DNA of 64,000 nt. It comes from CAVYHJ01 sp963768165 [NCBI: uncultured bacterium]. Lineage in GTDB: Bacteria > UBP4 > UBA4092. The stretch spans positions 434,001-498,000 of the forward strand of contig CAVYHJ010000026.1 of NCBI GenBank assembly GCA_963768165.1. Direction: 5' to 3'. Under the pieces are notes generated by a model. The model was not told the origin of the DNA. It made no database searches and saw nothing but the letters and a program-made list of their open reading frames with translations. Below, piece after piece: positions 53,024-61,477 of this stretch (position 1 is the stretch's first letter; the number at the start of each line of letters is the position of its first letter). Both the position numbers and the translations under genes were made by a program.

Positions 53024-53590
53024 ATGATTTTAATGATTGATAATTATGACAGTTTTACCTATAACCTTGTCCAATATCTCGGCGAGATGGGTGAAGAATT
53101 GAAGATTTATCGCAATGACCAGATTACGATTGAGGAAATTAAGAAATTAAAACCGGATAAGATTGTGATTTCACCGGGTCCCTGTACTCCGCATGAAGCT
53201 GGAATTTCCAATGATATTATTCGAGACCTGGGTTCACAAATTCCGCTTTTGGGCGTTTGCCTCGGACACCAATGCATTGGCGAAGTATTCGGTGGAATTG
53301 TGAAACGCAATTACCGTTTGATGCATGGGAAAACAAGCCCGATTCATCATAATAAACAAGGAATTTTTAAAGGATTGGATGATCCATTTGATGCGACTCG
53401 GTATCATTCATTGGTGATTGAGCGGGAAACATTTCCTGATGTTTTGGAGATTACGGCGTGGACGGATGAACAGGAAATCATGGGAGTCCGACATAAAAAA
53501 TATCCTATCTACGGAGTCCAATTTCATCCTGAGTCTATTTTGACAGGACCGGGGAAAAAGATACTAAAAAACTTTCTGGAAGTTAAATAA
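53024..53590 (+). CDS. trpG: Anthranilate synthase glutamine amidotransferase
   Basis: 188 aa class I glutamine amidotransferase supplying ammonia to TrpE. Typical start MILMIDNYDSFTYNLVQYLGE; oxyanion PGPCTPHEAG; catalytic Cys in LLGVCLGHQCIGE; His and Glu in QFHPESI. May also serve 4-amino-4-deoxychorismate synthase (PabA), as these are not separable by eye, but the position between trpE and trpD favours TrpG. Confidence 0.95.
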   Translation: MILMIDNYDSFTYNLVQYLGEMGEELKIYRNDQITIEEIKKLKPDKIVISPGPCTPHEAGISNDIIRDLGSQIPLLGVCLGHQCIGEVFGGIVKRNYRLMHGKTSPIHHNKQGIFKGLDDPFDATRYHSLVIERETFPDVLEITAWTDEQEIMGVRHKKYPIYGVQFHPESILTGPGKKILKNFLEVK

Positions 53591-53591
53591 C

Positions 53592-53627
53592 CTAACCCCC
53601 TTCCCCTCTCCTTGGTAGGAGAGAGGA
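53592..53627. repeat. Pyrimidine/purine palindromic element, copy D
   Basis: CTAACCCCCTTCCCCTCTCC, short centre TTGGTA, GGAGAGAGG. It fills the gap between trpG and trpD and could fold in the operon mRNA. Confidence 0.6.
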
Positions 53628-53644
53628 AAAACAGAGACCTATTT

Positions 53645-54658
53645 ATGATAAAAGAAGCGATTGCTAAGGTGGTGGAACAAAAAAATCTGACGCTGGAGGA
53701 AGCGCGTCAGACGATGGAAGAAATCATGTCCGGGCAATGCACCGACGCGCAAATCGCTTCCTTTGTGACGGCGCTTCGCATGAAAGGCGAAACCGTGGAA
53801 GAAATCACGGGTTGTGCCATGGTCATGCGCGAGAAAGTCACTCGGATTCAATCTAAACATAAATTATTTGTAGATACCTGTGGAACGGGTGGAGACCGCA
53901 AGGGGACATTCAATGTTTCGACATGTGCCGCATTTGTGGTAGCGGGCGCGGGTGTGCCGGTGGCGAAGCATGGAAATCGTGCGGCGACCAGTTCCTGCGG
54001 GAGCGCTGATGTTCTGAAGGTTCTCGGCGTGAAGATTGATTGCGACCCATCCGTGACGGAACGTTGTCTCAATGAAATCGGGATCTGTTTTCTTTTTGCC
54101 CCGCAGTACCATGGCTCAATGAAATTCGCTCTTCCTACTCGTCAACAAATCGGAATTCGCACGTTGTTCAATATCATGGGACCCTTGACCAATCCGGCAG
54201 GGGCGCCCTGCCAAGCGTTTGGGGTATATAATCCTGACCTTGCCGATATTATGATTCAGGTTCTTAAGAACCTGGGTTCCCATCATGCCCTAGCCTGTCA
54301 CGGGATTGACGGATTGGATGAAATCACCATTTCCGGCGACACCAAAGTCGTGGAACTAAAAAATGGCAAAATTATGGATTATTATATCGAACCGAAAGAT
54401 TTTGGTTTTCCGACAGCAAAATTGGAAGAAATTCATGGCGGGACGCCAGAGGATAACGCACAAATGATTGTCGATATCTTATCTGGCAAAGATGGAGCAC
54501 GTCGTCATATTGTCCTGATGAACGCCGGTGCTGCTATCCTTGCGACCGATGTCGCAGAAACTCTTTCCGATGGTGTCATTAAAGCCGCCAAATCGCTCGA
54601 TTCGGGTGCGGCAAAACAAAAGTTGGAAGAGCTAAAAAAGCTTTCTAATTCCAACTAA
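53645..54658 (+). CDS. trpD: Anthranilate phosphoribosyltransferase
   Basis: 337 aa from ATG 53645; an upstream TTG at 53612 lies in a palindromic repeat and is rejected. Joins anthranilate to PRPP. The family block CGTGGDRKGTFNVSTCAAFVVA, then KHGNRAATSSCGSADVL and PLTNPAG are intact. It is the last gene of hisF-hisI-trpE-trpG-trpD; trpC, trpF, trpB and trpA must lie elsewhere. The neighbouring gene on the far side is convergent. Confidence 0.97.
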   Translation: MIKEAIAKVVEQKNLTLEEARQTMEEIMSGQCTDAQIASFVTALRMKGETVEEITGCAMVMREKVTRIQSKHKLFVDTCGTGGDRKGTFNVSTCAAFVVAGAGVPVAKHGNRAATSSCGSADVLKVLGVKIDCDPSVTERCLNEIGICFLFAPQYHGSMKFALPTRQQIGIRTLFNIMGPLTNPAGAPCQAFGVYNPDLADIMIQVLKNLGSHHALACHGIDGLDEITISGDTKVVELKNGKIMDYYIEPKDFGFPTAKLEEIHGGTPEDNAQMIVDILSGKDGARRHIVLMNAGAAILATDVAETLSDGVIKAAKSLDSGAAKQKLEELKKLSNSN

Positions 54659-54670
54659 ATGAATTTATAA

Positions 54671-55798
54671 TTAATGTTCGGGAAGAGCGCTAACAACCTT
54701 AAGCAAGTCCTCTTCCATATTGTAATAATGCGGAGAAATGCGTAACCTATCGGTTCGGACAGATGTATAGATTTTGTTGTCTTTAAGTAATTTATACAAA
54801 TCTTTTGAGGGATATTTCTGGCTGTAACAACAGACAATTCCAGACCATTCGTTTTCACCACGCGGGCTATGGGTCACATACCCTTTCTTTTCCAATTCGG
54901 TAATTAAAAAATCAGTGAGCGTTTTGATTCTGGTTTGTATTTCGGTGATTCCATTTTCAAATAAAAACTCGAATGCGGCAGAGGCTCCGGCAATCCCGGT
55001 GAAATTTAACATGGCATATTCCAGTCGGCGCGCGTCGGGCAACAGGGTCAGGTTATAATCCAAATAATTTTCTGCATCTATCACACTGTCCGCACCCACA
55101 TACCAAAGTTTCAATTTATCCAGCAGTTCTTTCTTGCAATAAAATAAACCCACGCCACAAGGTCCGAGAAGCCATTTGTGCATTCCCGCAGTCACGGCAT
55201 CCACATGAAATTCTTCTGCATTAAATTCCAGCACACCTAAACCTTGAATCGCATCCACCATAAATATAATATCTTTTTGTTTGCAGAATTCTCCGATAGC
55301 TTTTAGATTATTACGATAACCACTGGCGAATTCTACAAAACTGACAGAGATAATCCGCGTTCGGTCATTCACTTGAGAAACGATATCGTTCAATTCGATT
55401 TTCCCATTGCGTTCTTTCACCATGCGAATTTCTATCCCGCGGGAAGCCTGATTGAGCCAGGGATAAACATTGGCAGGATATTCGGCATTGGTAATGACGA
55501 CATTCTCCCCGGGAACCCAAGGGAAACCGTTGGCGAGTACATTCACCGCCTCCGTGGTATTTTTCATAATAGCGACATCCACAGTCGGGACATGGATTAA
55601 TTGGGCAAAAGCCTTGCGGGTATTTTTACAGCTCTCCATCCATTGACTATAATGGACACTGCCAAATTCACAAACATCGAGAATATTTTGCGCCATTTTA
55701 TCGGCGACATAAGAAGAAATGGGTGACGTACCGGCGTGATTTAAAAAAAGGATATTTCTTAAAACAGGAAATTGGCTACGAATTTTATCAATATTCAT
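54671..55798 (-). CDS. Class V PLP-dependent aminotransferase
   Basis: 375 aa, fold type I, with FLNHAGTSPISSYVADKM at the start, ENVVITNAEYPANVYPW, SFVEFASGYRNNLKAIGEFC, and the PLP Lys in GMHKWLLGPCGVGLFY. Members include isopenicillin-N epimerase-like and cysteine desulfurase-like enzymes. The FASGY and WLLGP motifs fit the epimerase/CsdB-like branch rather than NifS. No conserved active-site cysteine loop of desulfurases is evident. Convergent with trpD. Substrate unknown. Confidence 0.87.
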   Translation of the reverse strand: MNIDKIRSQFPVLRNILFLNHAGTSPISSYVADKMAQNILDVCEFGSVHYSQWMESCKNTRKAFAQLIHVPTVDVAIMKNTTEAVNVLANGFPWVPGENVVITNAEYPANVYPWLNQASRGIEIRMVKERNGKIELNDIVSQVNDRTRIISVSFVEFASGYRNNLKAIGEFCKQKDIIFMVDAIQGLGVLEFNAEEFHVDAVTAGMHKWLLGPCGVGLFYCKKELLDKLKLWYVGADSVIDAENYLDYNLTLLPDARRLEYAMLNFTGIAGASAAFEFLFENGITEIQTRIKTLTDFLITELEKKGYVTHSPRGENEWSGIVCCYSQKYPSKDLYKLLKDNKIYTSVRTDRLRISPHYYNMEEDLLKVVSALPEH

Positions 55799-55842
55799 CC
55801 ATATCAGTTTACCGAGGAAGAGGATTGATGTAAAGGGGATAT

Positions 55843-56064
55843 CTACGTGATTGAGCGGTTTATCCCCAAGGAACGAATTGCTTTCTTCCCTATGGCATCA
55901 TGTTTCCATAGGCATGACAGGGAACAAAAAAACAATCCGGGATAATGAGCCGAAGACATCTCCGCATGGTCCTTATTACAATGGGCACAATGGGTTACTT
56001 TCTTTACTGGAATTTTCGCGTCCATGTAATAAACCACTTTTTCATCAACTAAACGTACAGCCAT
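55843..56064 (-). CDS. Small zinc-binding protein, 73 aa
   Basis: 73 aa from ATG 56064, selected because AAGGAGG lies 9 nt upstream; a longer frame from 56106 lacks a ribosome site. The core HCAHCNKDHAEMSSAHYPG...FFCSLSC has two CxxC/CxxxC pairs and nearby histidines, resembling TRASH/MYM-like treble-clef fingers. Possibly a metal sensor or small regulator. Family not confirmed. Confidence 0.65.
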   Translation of the reverse strand: MAVRLVDEKVVYYMDAKIPVKKVTHCAHCNKDHAEMSSAHYPGLFFCSLSCLWKHDAIGKKAIRSLGINRSIT

Positions 56065-56454
56065 ATCCTCTTCCTCCTTCGATAGGAATATAGGGGCAAT
56101 CTGCATGCCGTTTTATATAAAAAATTAGAACATTGATAAAATTAGACTTGGGCGGTTTCTATAAAAAGAAAAACAAGGTTTGTAAATAACCCTAAACAGT
56201 TATGTTCAGGTAATCATACAAATATGTTGAATATGGTTTTCCCCCCAGCCTTTTTCAATGAATTGGAATTTGAGATTTTTTGTGGTATGACATTACGTAG
56301 ATCTAGACATTTGACAAGATATCATTCCACTTAGACGATTCTATATTATTCTTTATAGATTGTTCTTGTAATTTAGACCTTTTGATACGTTATATTCACG
56401 TTTCATACGTCCGGGTATGATAAGATGGATAGATTAAAAATTGGAGAAAATAAC
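56065..56454. other. AT-rich divergent region
   Basis: 390 nt between the zinc protein and the LolA-like gene, strongly AT-rich. A TTGACA (56311-56316) is visible but no well-spaced -10 box follows. No gene, RNA or repeat that I can support. Confidence 0.45.
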
Positions 56455-57135
56455 GTGCAAATCTTTAAAAAACTGCTGGTTGTTCTATTCCTTTTGATGA
56501 TCTGGAATAGAAGTGGTTATGGATCTGTACCCACCAGCAAAGTAATTAACGGAATCCGCGACCGTTTTGAGCAGATGGATGATTTTCAAGCGGCGATCGT
56601 CCAATCCAATATAGATGCCAAGGGAAATAAAACTGTTTATACGGGTGAAATTTGCTTTAAAAAACCGCAAAAAATCCGCCTGGCGTATTTTGACAAGAAA
56701 TCGGTTAACCCTTCACAGATAGCGATTGCGAACGATTCTACGATATGGGTGTATACAGCGGAATTGAAACAAATCACCCAACAAAAATTGGATTACAAGA
56801 TCTTGCCTTTGCCGCTTTTGGTATTGGGCGGTGCGACAAGGATAGATGAGCATTTCCGGGAAAAAAACTATATCAAACCGATTGAACGGGTCATTCTCAA
56901 AGGTGTAGAGACATTTCAGATTATTGTGAAACCCAAAACGAAAAATCCGGAGTTTTCCCAAGAGACGTTATGGGTGGAGACCAAGACCTATTTACCGGTT
57001 AAAGCAGAAATCACGGATACATTGGGGAATACCGCGATTGTGGAATTCAGTGACAAGAGAAGTAATCAGGATTTGCCAGATTCCTTATTCATCATGGAGA
57101 AAAAAGACGGGGTTTCATGGGTGGATATCGATTAG
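56455..57135 (+). CDS. LolA-like outer-membrane lipoprotein carrier
   Basis: 226 aa from GTG 56455, chosen for GGAG 8 nt upstream and because it gives a clean signal peptide (FKKLLVVLFLLMIW); ATG 56425 adds ten residues without a ribosome site. The mature domain (VINGIRDRFEQMDDFQAAIVQSN, YTGEICFKKPQKIRLAYF, STIWVYTAELKQITQQ, ETLWVETKTYLPVKAEITD) is the half-barrel lipid-binding fold of LolA/LolB. In diderms LolA carries lipoproteins across the periplasm. It precedes rimO-pgsA-pgpA with short gaps. Identity with true LolA is not proven. Confidence 0.8.
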   Translation: MQIFKKLLVVLFLLMIWNRSGYGSVPTSKVINGIRDRFEQMDDFQAAIVQSNIDAKGNKTVYTGEICFKKPQKIRLAYFDKKSVNPSQIAIANDSTIWVYTAELKQITQQKLDYKILPLPLLVLGGATRIDEHFREKNYIKPIERVILKGVETFQIIVKPKTKNPEFSQETLWVETKTYLPVKAEITDTLGNTAIVEFSDKRSNQDLPDSLFIMEKKDGVSWVDID

Positions 57136-57148
57136 GAGTTAGGAATTA
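57132..57148 (+). repeat. Short heptanucleotide array supplying the rimO ribosome site
   Basis: TTAGGAG, TTAGGAA, TTA: two and a half 7-bp units. It includes the stop of the LolA-like gene and ends 3 nt before rimO; the AGGA of the second unit sits 7 nt from the rimO ATG. Confidence 0.5.
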
Positions 57149-57151
57149 ATT

Positions 57152-58492
57152 ATGAATGAAAAATTTGGTGTCGTCAGTTTGGGTTGTCCCAAAAATTTAG
57201 TGGACACGGAAGTGACTATTGGGTTATTGGAACAAGTAGGTTATGTGATGACGCAACAATTAGAAGATGCCAAAATTTTGTTGGTAAATACCTGCAGTTT
57301 CATTGATAAATCCAAAAAAGAATCCGTGGAAACGATTCTGGAAATGGCGCAATTGAAAAAGTCGGGTTCCTGTGAAAAACTTCTGGTTTTAGGTTGTTTA
57401 CCGCAATTATATAAGGGAGACCTTGCCCAGGAAATTCCAGAAGTAGACGCAGTCGTAGGAACCGGCGAATTCCATCGGGTTGTGGATATACTGAATGATG
57501 TAGAAAAAGGCAACCGGGTGGAAACAGTACACAAACCTGTGTATGTATATGACCATGTTGTCCCGCGCCATCTTTGCACTTTATCTCATACGGCTTATGT
57601 CAAAATCTCGGAAGGATGCGATCATGTTTGTTCCTTTTGTATTATTCCGCGACTTCGTGGGAAACAACGTTCCCGCCTGATGGATTCCATTGTTACAGAA
57701 TCCCAACAACTGGCAGAAAAAGGAGTTAAAGAAATAAATTTAATCGCACAGGATTTAACGGATTATGGGAAAGACATTTATGGCGAACACCGGCTGGTTG
57801 AATTATTACATCAATTAGCGGATATCAAACCTTTAAAATGGATTCGATTGATGTATACCTATCCATCGCTGGTGACGGATGAATTGATTGAAACAATTGC
57901 TTCCAGAAAAAGAATTTGTAAATATATAGACGTTCCCTTGCAACATATTAGCGATGATTTATTGAAAACTATGCGACGTCATGTCACAGGAGAACAAATA
58001 CGGACACTAATCAAAAGATTACGCAAAAGAGTACCGGGAATCGCCATCCGCACAACCTTTATCGTGGGGTATCCGGGAGAGACAGAAGAACATTTCAAAG
58101 AGTTGGTGGATTTTGTGGAAGAATCTGAATTTGATCGGATGGGTGTGTTTACCTACAGCCATGAAGAAAACACGCTCGCGTATCGCTTGGAATCCCAAAT
58201 CCCACAAAAAATTAAAGAAAGAAGATTAAAGAAGATCATGCAAGTGCAGCAGAAGATCGTTCATCAAAAGCATGCCGGAATGATTGGACAAGAGGTGGAA
58301 GTATTGGTTGACGCAAAATCTCAAAACAAATTGGGCGATTTTATCAGTCGCTTCTCCCAGCAAGCGCCGGATATTGACGGGGTCATATATTTAAAACAAA
58401 CCAAACAACACGTTATCACTCCGGGTCAGATTGTGAAAGCACGTATTCTTTCTTCGTTGGGCTATGACCTGATGGCTGAGGTTATCGCGTGA
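57152..58492 (+). CDS. rimO: Ribosomal protein S12 methylthiotransferase
   Basis: 446 aa radical-SAM enzyme that adds a methylthio group to Asp of ribosomal protein S12. The N-terminal UPF0004 domain has three cysteines (SLGCPKN, VNTCSF, VLGCL), the radical-SAM cluster is CDHVCSFC, and the C-terminal TRAM domain (VEVLVDAKSQ onward) is present. The start ATG at 57152 gives the usual SLGCPKNLVDTE. pgsA starts within its stop (GTGA). Confidence 0.96.
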   Translation: MNEKFGVVSLGCPKNLVDTEVTIGLLEQVGYVMTQQLEDAKILLVNTCSFIDKSKKESVETILEMAQLKKSGSCEKLLVLGCLPQLYKGDLAQEIPEVDAVVGTGEFHRVVDILNDVEKGNRVETVHKPVYVYDHVVPRHLCTLSHTAYVKISEGCDHVCSFCIIPRLRGKQRSRLMDSIVTESQQLAEKGVKEINLIAQDLTDYGKDIYGEHRLVELLHQLADIKPLKWIRLMYTYPSLVTDELIETIASRKRICKYIDVPLQHISDDLLKTMRRHVTGEQIRTLIKRLRKRVPGIAIRTTFIVGYPGETEEHFKELVDFVEESEFDRMGVFTYSHEENTLAYRLESQIPQKIKERRLKKIMQVQQKIVHQKHAGMIGQEVEVLVDAKSQNKLGDFISRFSQQAPDIDGVIYLKQTKQHVITPGQIVKARILSSLGYDLMAEVIA

Positions 58493-59112
58493 ATTTAGCC
58501 AATAAGCTGACTCTCAGCCGGATTATCGCCGTCCCTTTTGTCATGGCGGCATTATTAATGGATAACGTGGCGTATAATCTTGAATTGGATATCCCACGCG
58601 TTCTTATCTTCAGTAAATATCTTGCCTTGGTGATTTTCATTGCCGCCACTATTACTGACTTGTATGACGGAAAAATCGCACGGCAACGTAAACTAATTAC
58701 GCCATTCGGCAGTTTTTTTGATCCAATTGCGGATAAACTTTTAGTCAGTGCCGTATTGATTTGTTTTGTGGAAATGCACCTTATGCCGGCATGGATGGTG
58801 ATTATTATTATTTTCCGGGAATTTATCATCACTGGATTGCGGGTGCTGGCTGTGCGTAAAGGTGTTGATATCCCTGCCGGACCCCTCGGAAAATATAAAA
58901 CCGTATCGCAAATGGTTATGATAATTTCGTTATTAATTTATATCGCGTATCGGGCAACAATGGGACAACCCATCAAAGCTTTATCTATTCTGAGTTCGCG
59001 TCTTGAAATGGCGCTTTATATCTTGATGCTCTGGGCGGTGATCACAAGCCTCATTTCCGGTTACAGTTATGTAAAAGACCATTGGGATTTAATAATCGAA
59101 GGGGCAAAATAG
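58489..59112 (+). CDS. pgsA: CDP-diacylglycerol-glycerol-3-phosphate phosphatidyltransferase
   Basis: 207 aa membrane protein starting at GTG 58489, which overlaps the rimO stop. It makes phosphatidylglycerol phosphate. The CDP-alcohol transferase signature with its aspartates is in TDLYDGKIARQRKLITPFGS and FFDPIADKLL. About six membrane segments are expected. pgpA, the next step, follows after 8 nt, giving the complete phosphatidylglycerol branch. Confidence 0.95.
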   Translation: MNLANKLTLSRIIAVPFVMAALLMDNVAYNLELDIPRVLIFSKYLALVIFIAATITDLYDGKIARQRKLITPFGSFFDPIADKLLVSAVLICFVEMHLMPAWMVIIIIFREFIITGLRVLAVRKGVDIPAGPLGKYKTVSQMVMIISLLIYIAYRATMGQPIKALSILSSRLEMALYILMLWAVITSLISGYSYVKDHWDLIIEGAK

Positions 59113-59120
59113 TTCGACCG

Positions 59121-59588
59121 ATGTCGCAGGCTTGGCGTAATTTTACAATTAAATTTCTGGCTACAGGCGCTGGAACCGGATACACACCAGTTGTTCCGGG
59201 AACCTTCGGTACCTTGATGGGAGTGGTCATTTTCATGGCGATGATTCAGTTTCCCCGGTGGTTATTGTTTGTGACAATTTTAGGTTTAATCGCCATCGGA
59301 ATCTGGGTTTCGGATGAAGCCGAAAAACTATTTCAAAAAAAAGATCCATCGTTTGTCGTTATTGACGAAGTCATCGGTATACTGGTCACTATGCTTTTTT
59401 TACCGTTTCAGGTAAAATACGTGCTGATGGCGTTTATATCATTTCGGATTATGGATATTCTCAAACCCTACCCTGCCCGAAAATTGGAAGCGATTCACGG
59501 AGGAATGGGAATCGTAATTGATGATATTATCGCCGGAATTTATGCAGGGCTGGCAATTTTATTATGCATTTATATTATTAGAATTTAA
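59121..59588 (+). CDS. pgpA: Phosphatidylglycerophosphatase A
   Basis: 155 aa from ATG 59121; an upstream start at 59082 would lie within pgsA. Removes phosphate from phosphatidylglycerol phosphate. LATGAGTGYTPVVPGTFGTL, VVIDEVIGILVTML, SFRIMDILKPYPARKLE and HGGMGIVIDDIIAG are the family blocks with the conserved acidic residues. Three to four membrane segments. Translationally close to pgsA. Confidence 0.95.
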   Translation: MSQAWRNFTIKFLATGAGTGYTPVVPGTFGTLMGVVIFMAMIQFPRWLLFVTILGLIAIGIWVSDEAEKLFQKKDPSFVVIDEVIGILVTMLFLPFQVKYVLMAFISFRIMDILKPYPARKLEAIHGGMGIVIDDIIAGIYAGLAILLCIYIIRI

Positions 59589-59612
59589 CAACAAAAAAGG
59601 AGATTTTTTAGA

Positions 59613-61457
59613 ATGAGATTTTATCTTCAAAAGATACGCACATTATTTTGTTTCATCGCTTGTTCACTGTTTATTTTTTCGATTGGGTTTGGGGATGTCA
59701 TCTATCTTAAGAATGGGCGAAAAGTGACTGGGGATATTGTGTCAGAAACTGAAACCTTGATTTCAGTAAAAACCATTCTCGGACGGGTGGTTGTGAAACA
59801 AAAAGATATTGTAAAAATTCAACGGGAAGAGGCGGAAACTAATCATGTACGAAACGGCGATTATCTCGTAAATCGGGGAGAATTTAACGCAGCTGTTGGA
59901 GAATATGAAGCCGCTTTGCGTCTGGATCCTACCAACTCGGATGTGGCTCTCAAATTATCCGACGCGAAACAAAAAGCAGCACAGGCAGTCTCTGCGATTA
60001 TGGCACCGGATTTCGCCAAAGCAGACGATTTCATGAGCAAAGGATTTTACAATTCCGCTATTCGAGAATACAGAACCGTCGCAAAACAACATGAAGATAA
60101 TCCCACTTATGATACGGAAGCGAATATAAAAATAAAAAACTTGGCCAATATTATGGTAACTAAAGCGGAAGATTTGGCTAGCCGACAGGATTACAATAAG
60201 GCCTTTGAAATTTACCAGCAATCCACTGCCATTCTTCCTTCCGACCTGGCCGAATTTACCAAAGAAAAATATGATGGTGCGTTATCATCTTTTTTTGCGG
60301 ATGCAGACAAGGCGTATGATAAGCAACAATATGCCTCGGCAGTTCTGGCTTATAATAAAGCCGCTACAAACTATCCGGGAGAATTCGTACGACAAGCGGT
60401 CAGTGACCGGATTAGCCGGATTTCTGTTGACTTGACATATAAAGCACCAGTGGAAGATGTTTCACAATATCTTTGTCGCGCTCAATTTGTTTCGGATCCC
60501 GAAGTAGTGGCACGGCTGGGAAATGCACCGGGGAATTTCCAGAATATGGAATATGTGCTAGACAATACTTATCGTGTAACGGGAATTGCAGAAAACGGGA
60601 ATATTGATATGGACTGGACAGTAAATAAAACCTCCTTTACTATACTCGACGCTCAGGGGCAGAAACAAACAATTCCGGTTTTATTCGCTGAATCACAAAA
60701 TATTACTCCGGGTTATGGTTTTTCCTACTTGACTAAAAAAATGGAAAGTGGAGAAATAACCCCACTGGGTTATTTCTCTAAACCTATTGATTTGGCAAAA
60801 ATTATACACAGTAAAGGACTCACCGGTGAACGTATGGACCAGAATTCGTTTACTGGTACTATTTTCTTGCTTTCCAGATTTCCTGTCGTACAACCTAAAA
60901 AAGTTAAAGTGGGAGATACTTGGACTGAACAGGTTAATGAAAAAAGAAACATTGGCCCATTGGAACTGAATACAGTAGGCGAGATCAATTATACATTATC
61001 CAGTTTCGAAATTATGCAGGGTCGGGATTGCGCCAAGCTGGCTATAAATATGAAGATGACACATACCCTGAAGGGAACTATTGGAGGATTAAGCGGACAA
61101 CAACAAAATGTAGACGTTACATTAGATTCTCCCTTTAGTGGATTTTGTTACATTGACCATTTTCAAAAAAAATTGGTCCAGTATGACGTAACTGGAGAAG
61201 TAAAGATGAAAGGACAGATTCTTGGAATTCAATCTGTTATTCCTCAAGGTATCATGCCGGGACTGGGTACAAGACGTGGAGGTGGAGAAGGGGGAGGATT
61301 AGGGGGAGGTATTCTCGCCCCTCAAGTACAATCTCAACAAGAATTGCCTGAGGTCTCCATCAAGGTTGTACTCCAACGAGACTTACTGGAAGCAAACGGT
61401 GAGACGGGAACTCCTTTTTCTGCACCAGTACCTGTGACGCCGTTACTAAGCAAATAA
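59613..61457 (+). CDS. Secreted TPR-repeat protein of unknown function
   Basis: 614 aa with GGAG ahead of the ATG and a signal peptide (FCFIACSLFIFSIGFG). The first mature segment DVIYLKNGRKVTGDIVSETETLISVKT is an SH3-like beta motif common in envelope proteins of several phyla. TPR-like repeats cover about 70-270, then a large beta-rich region (about 280-540) and a Gly-rich stretch (GLGTRRGGGEGGGLGGG, about 550-566). It may be an outer-membrane or periplasmic assembly factor. I do not recognise the family. Confidence 0.7.
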   Translation: MRFYLQKIRTLFCFIACSLFIFSIGFGDVIYLKNGRKVTGDIVSETETLISVKTILGRVVVKQKDIVKIQREEAETNHVRNGDYLVNRGEFNAAVGEYEAALRLDPTNSDVALKLSDAKQKAAQAVSAIMAPDFAKADDFMSKGFYNSAIREYRTVAKQHEDNPTYDTEANIKIKNLANIMVTKAEDLASRQDYNKAFEIYQQSTAILPSDLAEFTKEKYDGALSSFFADADKAYDKQQYASAVLAYNKAATNYPGEFVRQAVSDRISRISVDLTYKAPVEDVSQYLCRAQFVSDPEVVARLGNAPGNFQNMEYVLDNTYRVTGIAENGNIDMDWTVNKTSFTILDAQGQKQTIPVLFAESQNITPGYGFSYLTKKMESGEITPLGYFSKPIDLAKIIHSKGLTGERMDQNSFTGTIFLLSRFPVVQPKKVKVGDTWTEQVNEKRNIGPLELNTVGEINYTLSSFEIMQGRDCAKLAINMKMTHTLKGTIGGLSGQQQNVDVTLDSPFSGFCYIDHFQKKLVQYDVTGEVKMKGQILGIQSVIPQGIMPGLGTRRGGGEGGGLGGGILAPQVQSQQELPEVSIKVVLQRDLLEANGETGTPFSAPVPVTPLLSK

Positions 61458-61477
61458 AATAATCTAAGATGTTTGTT

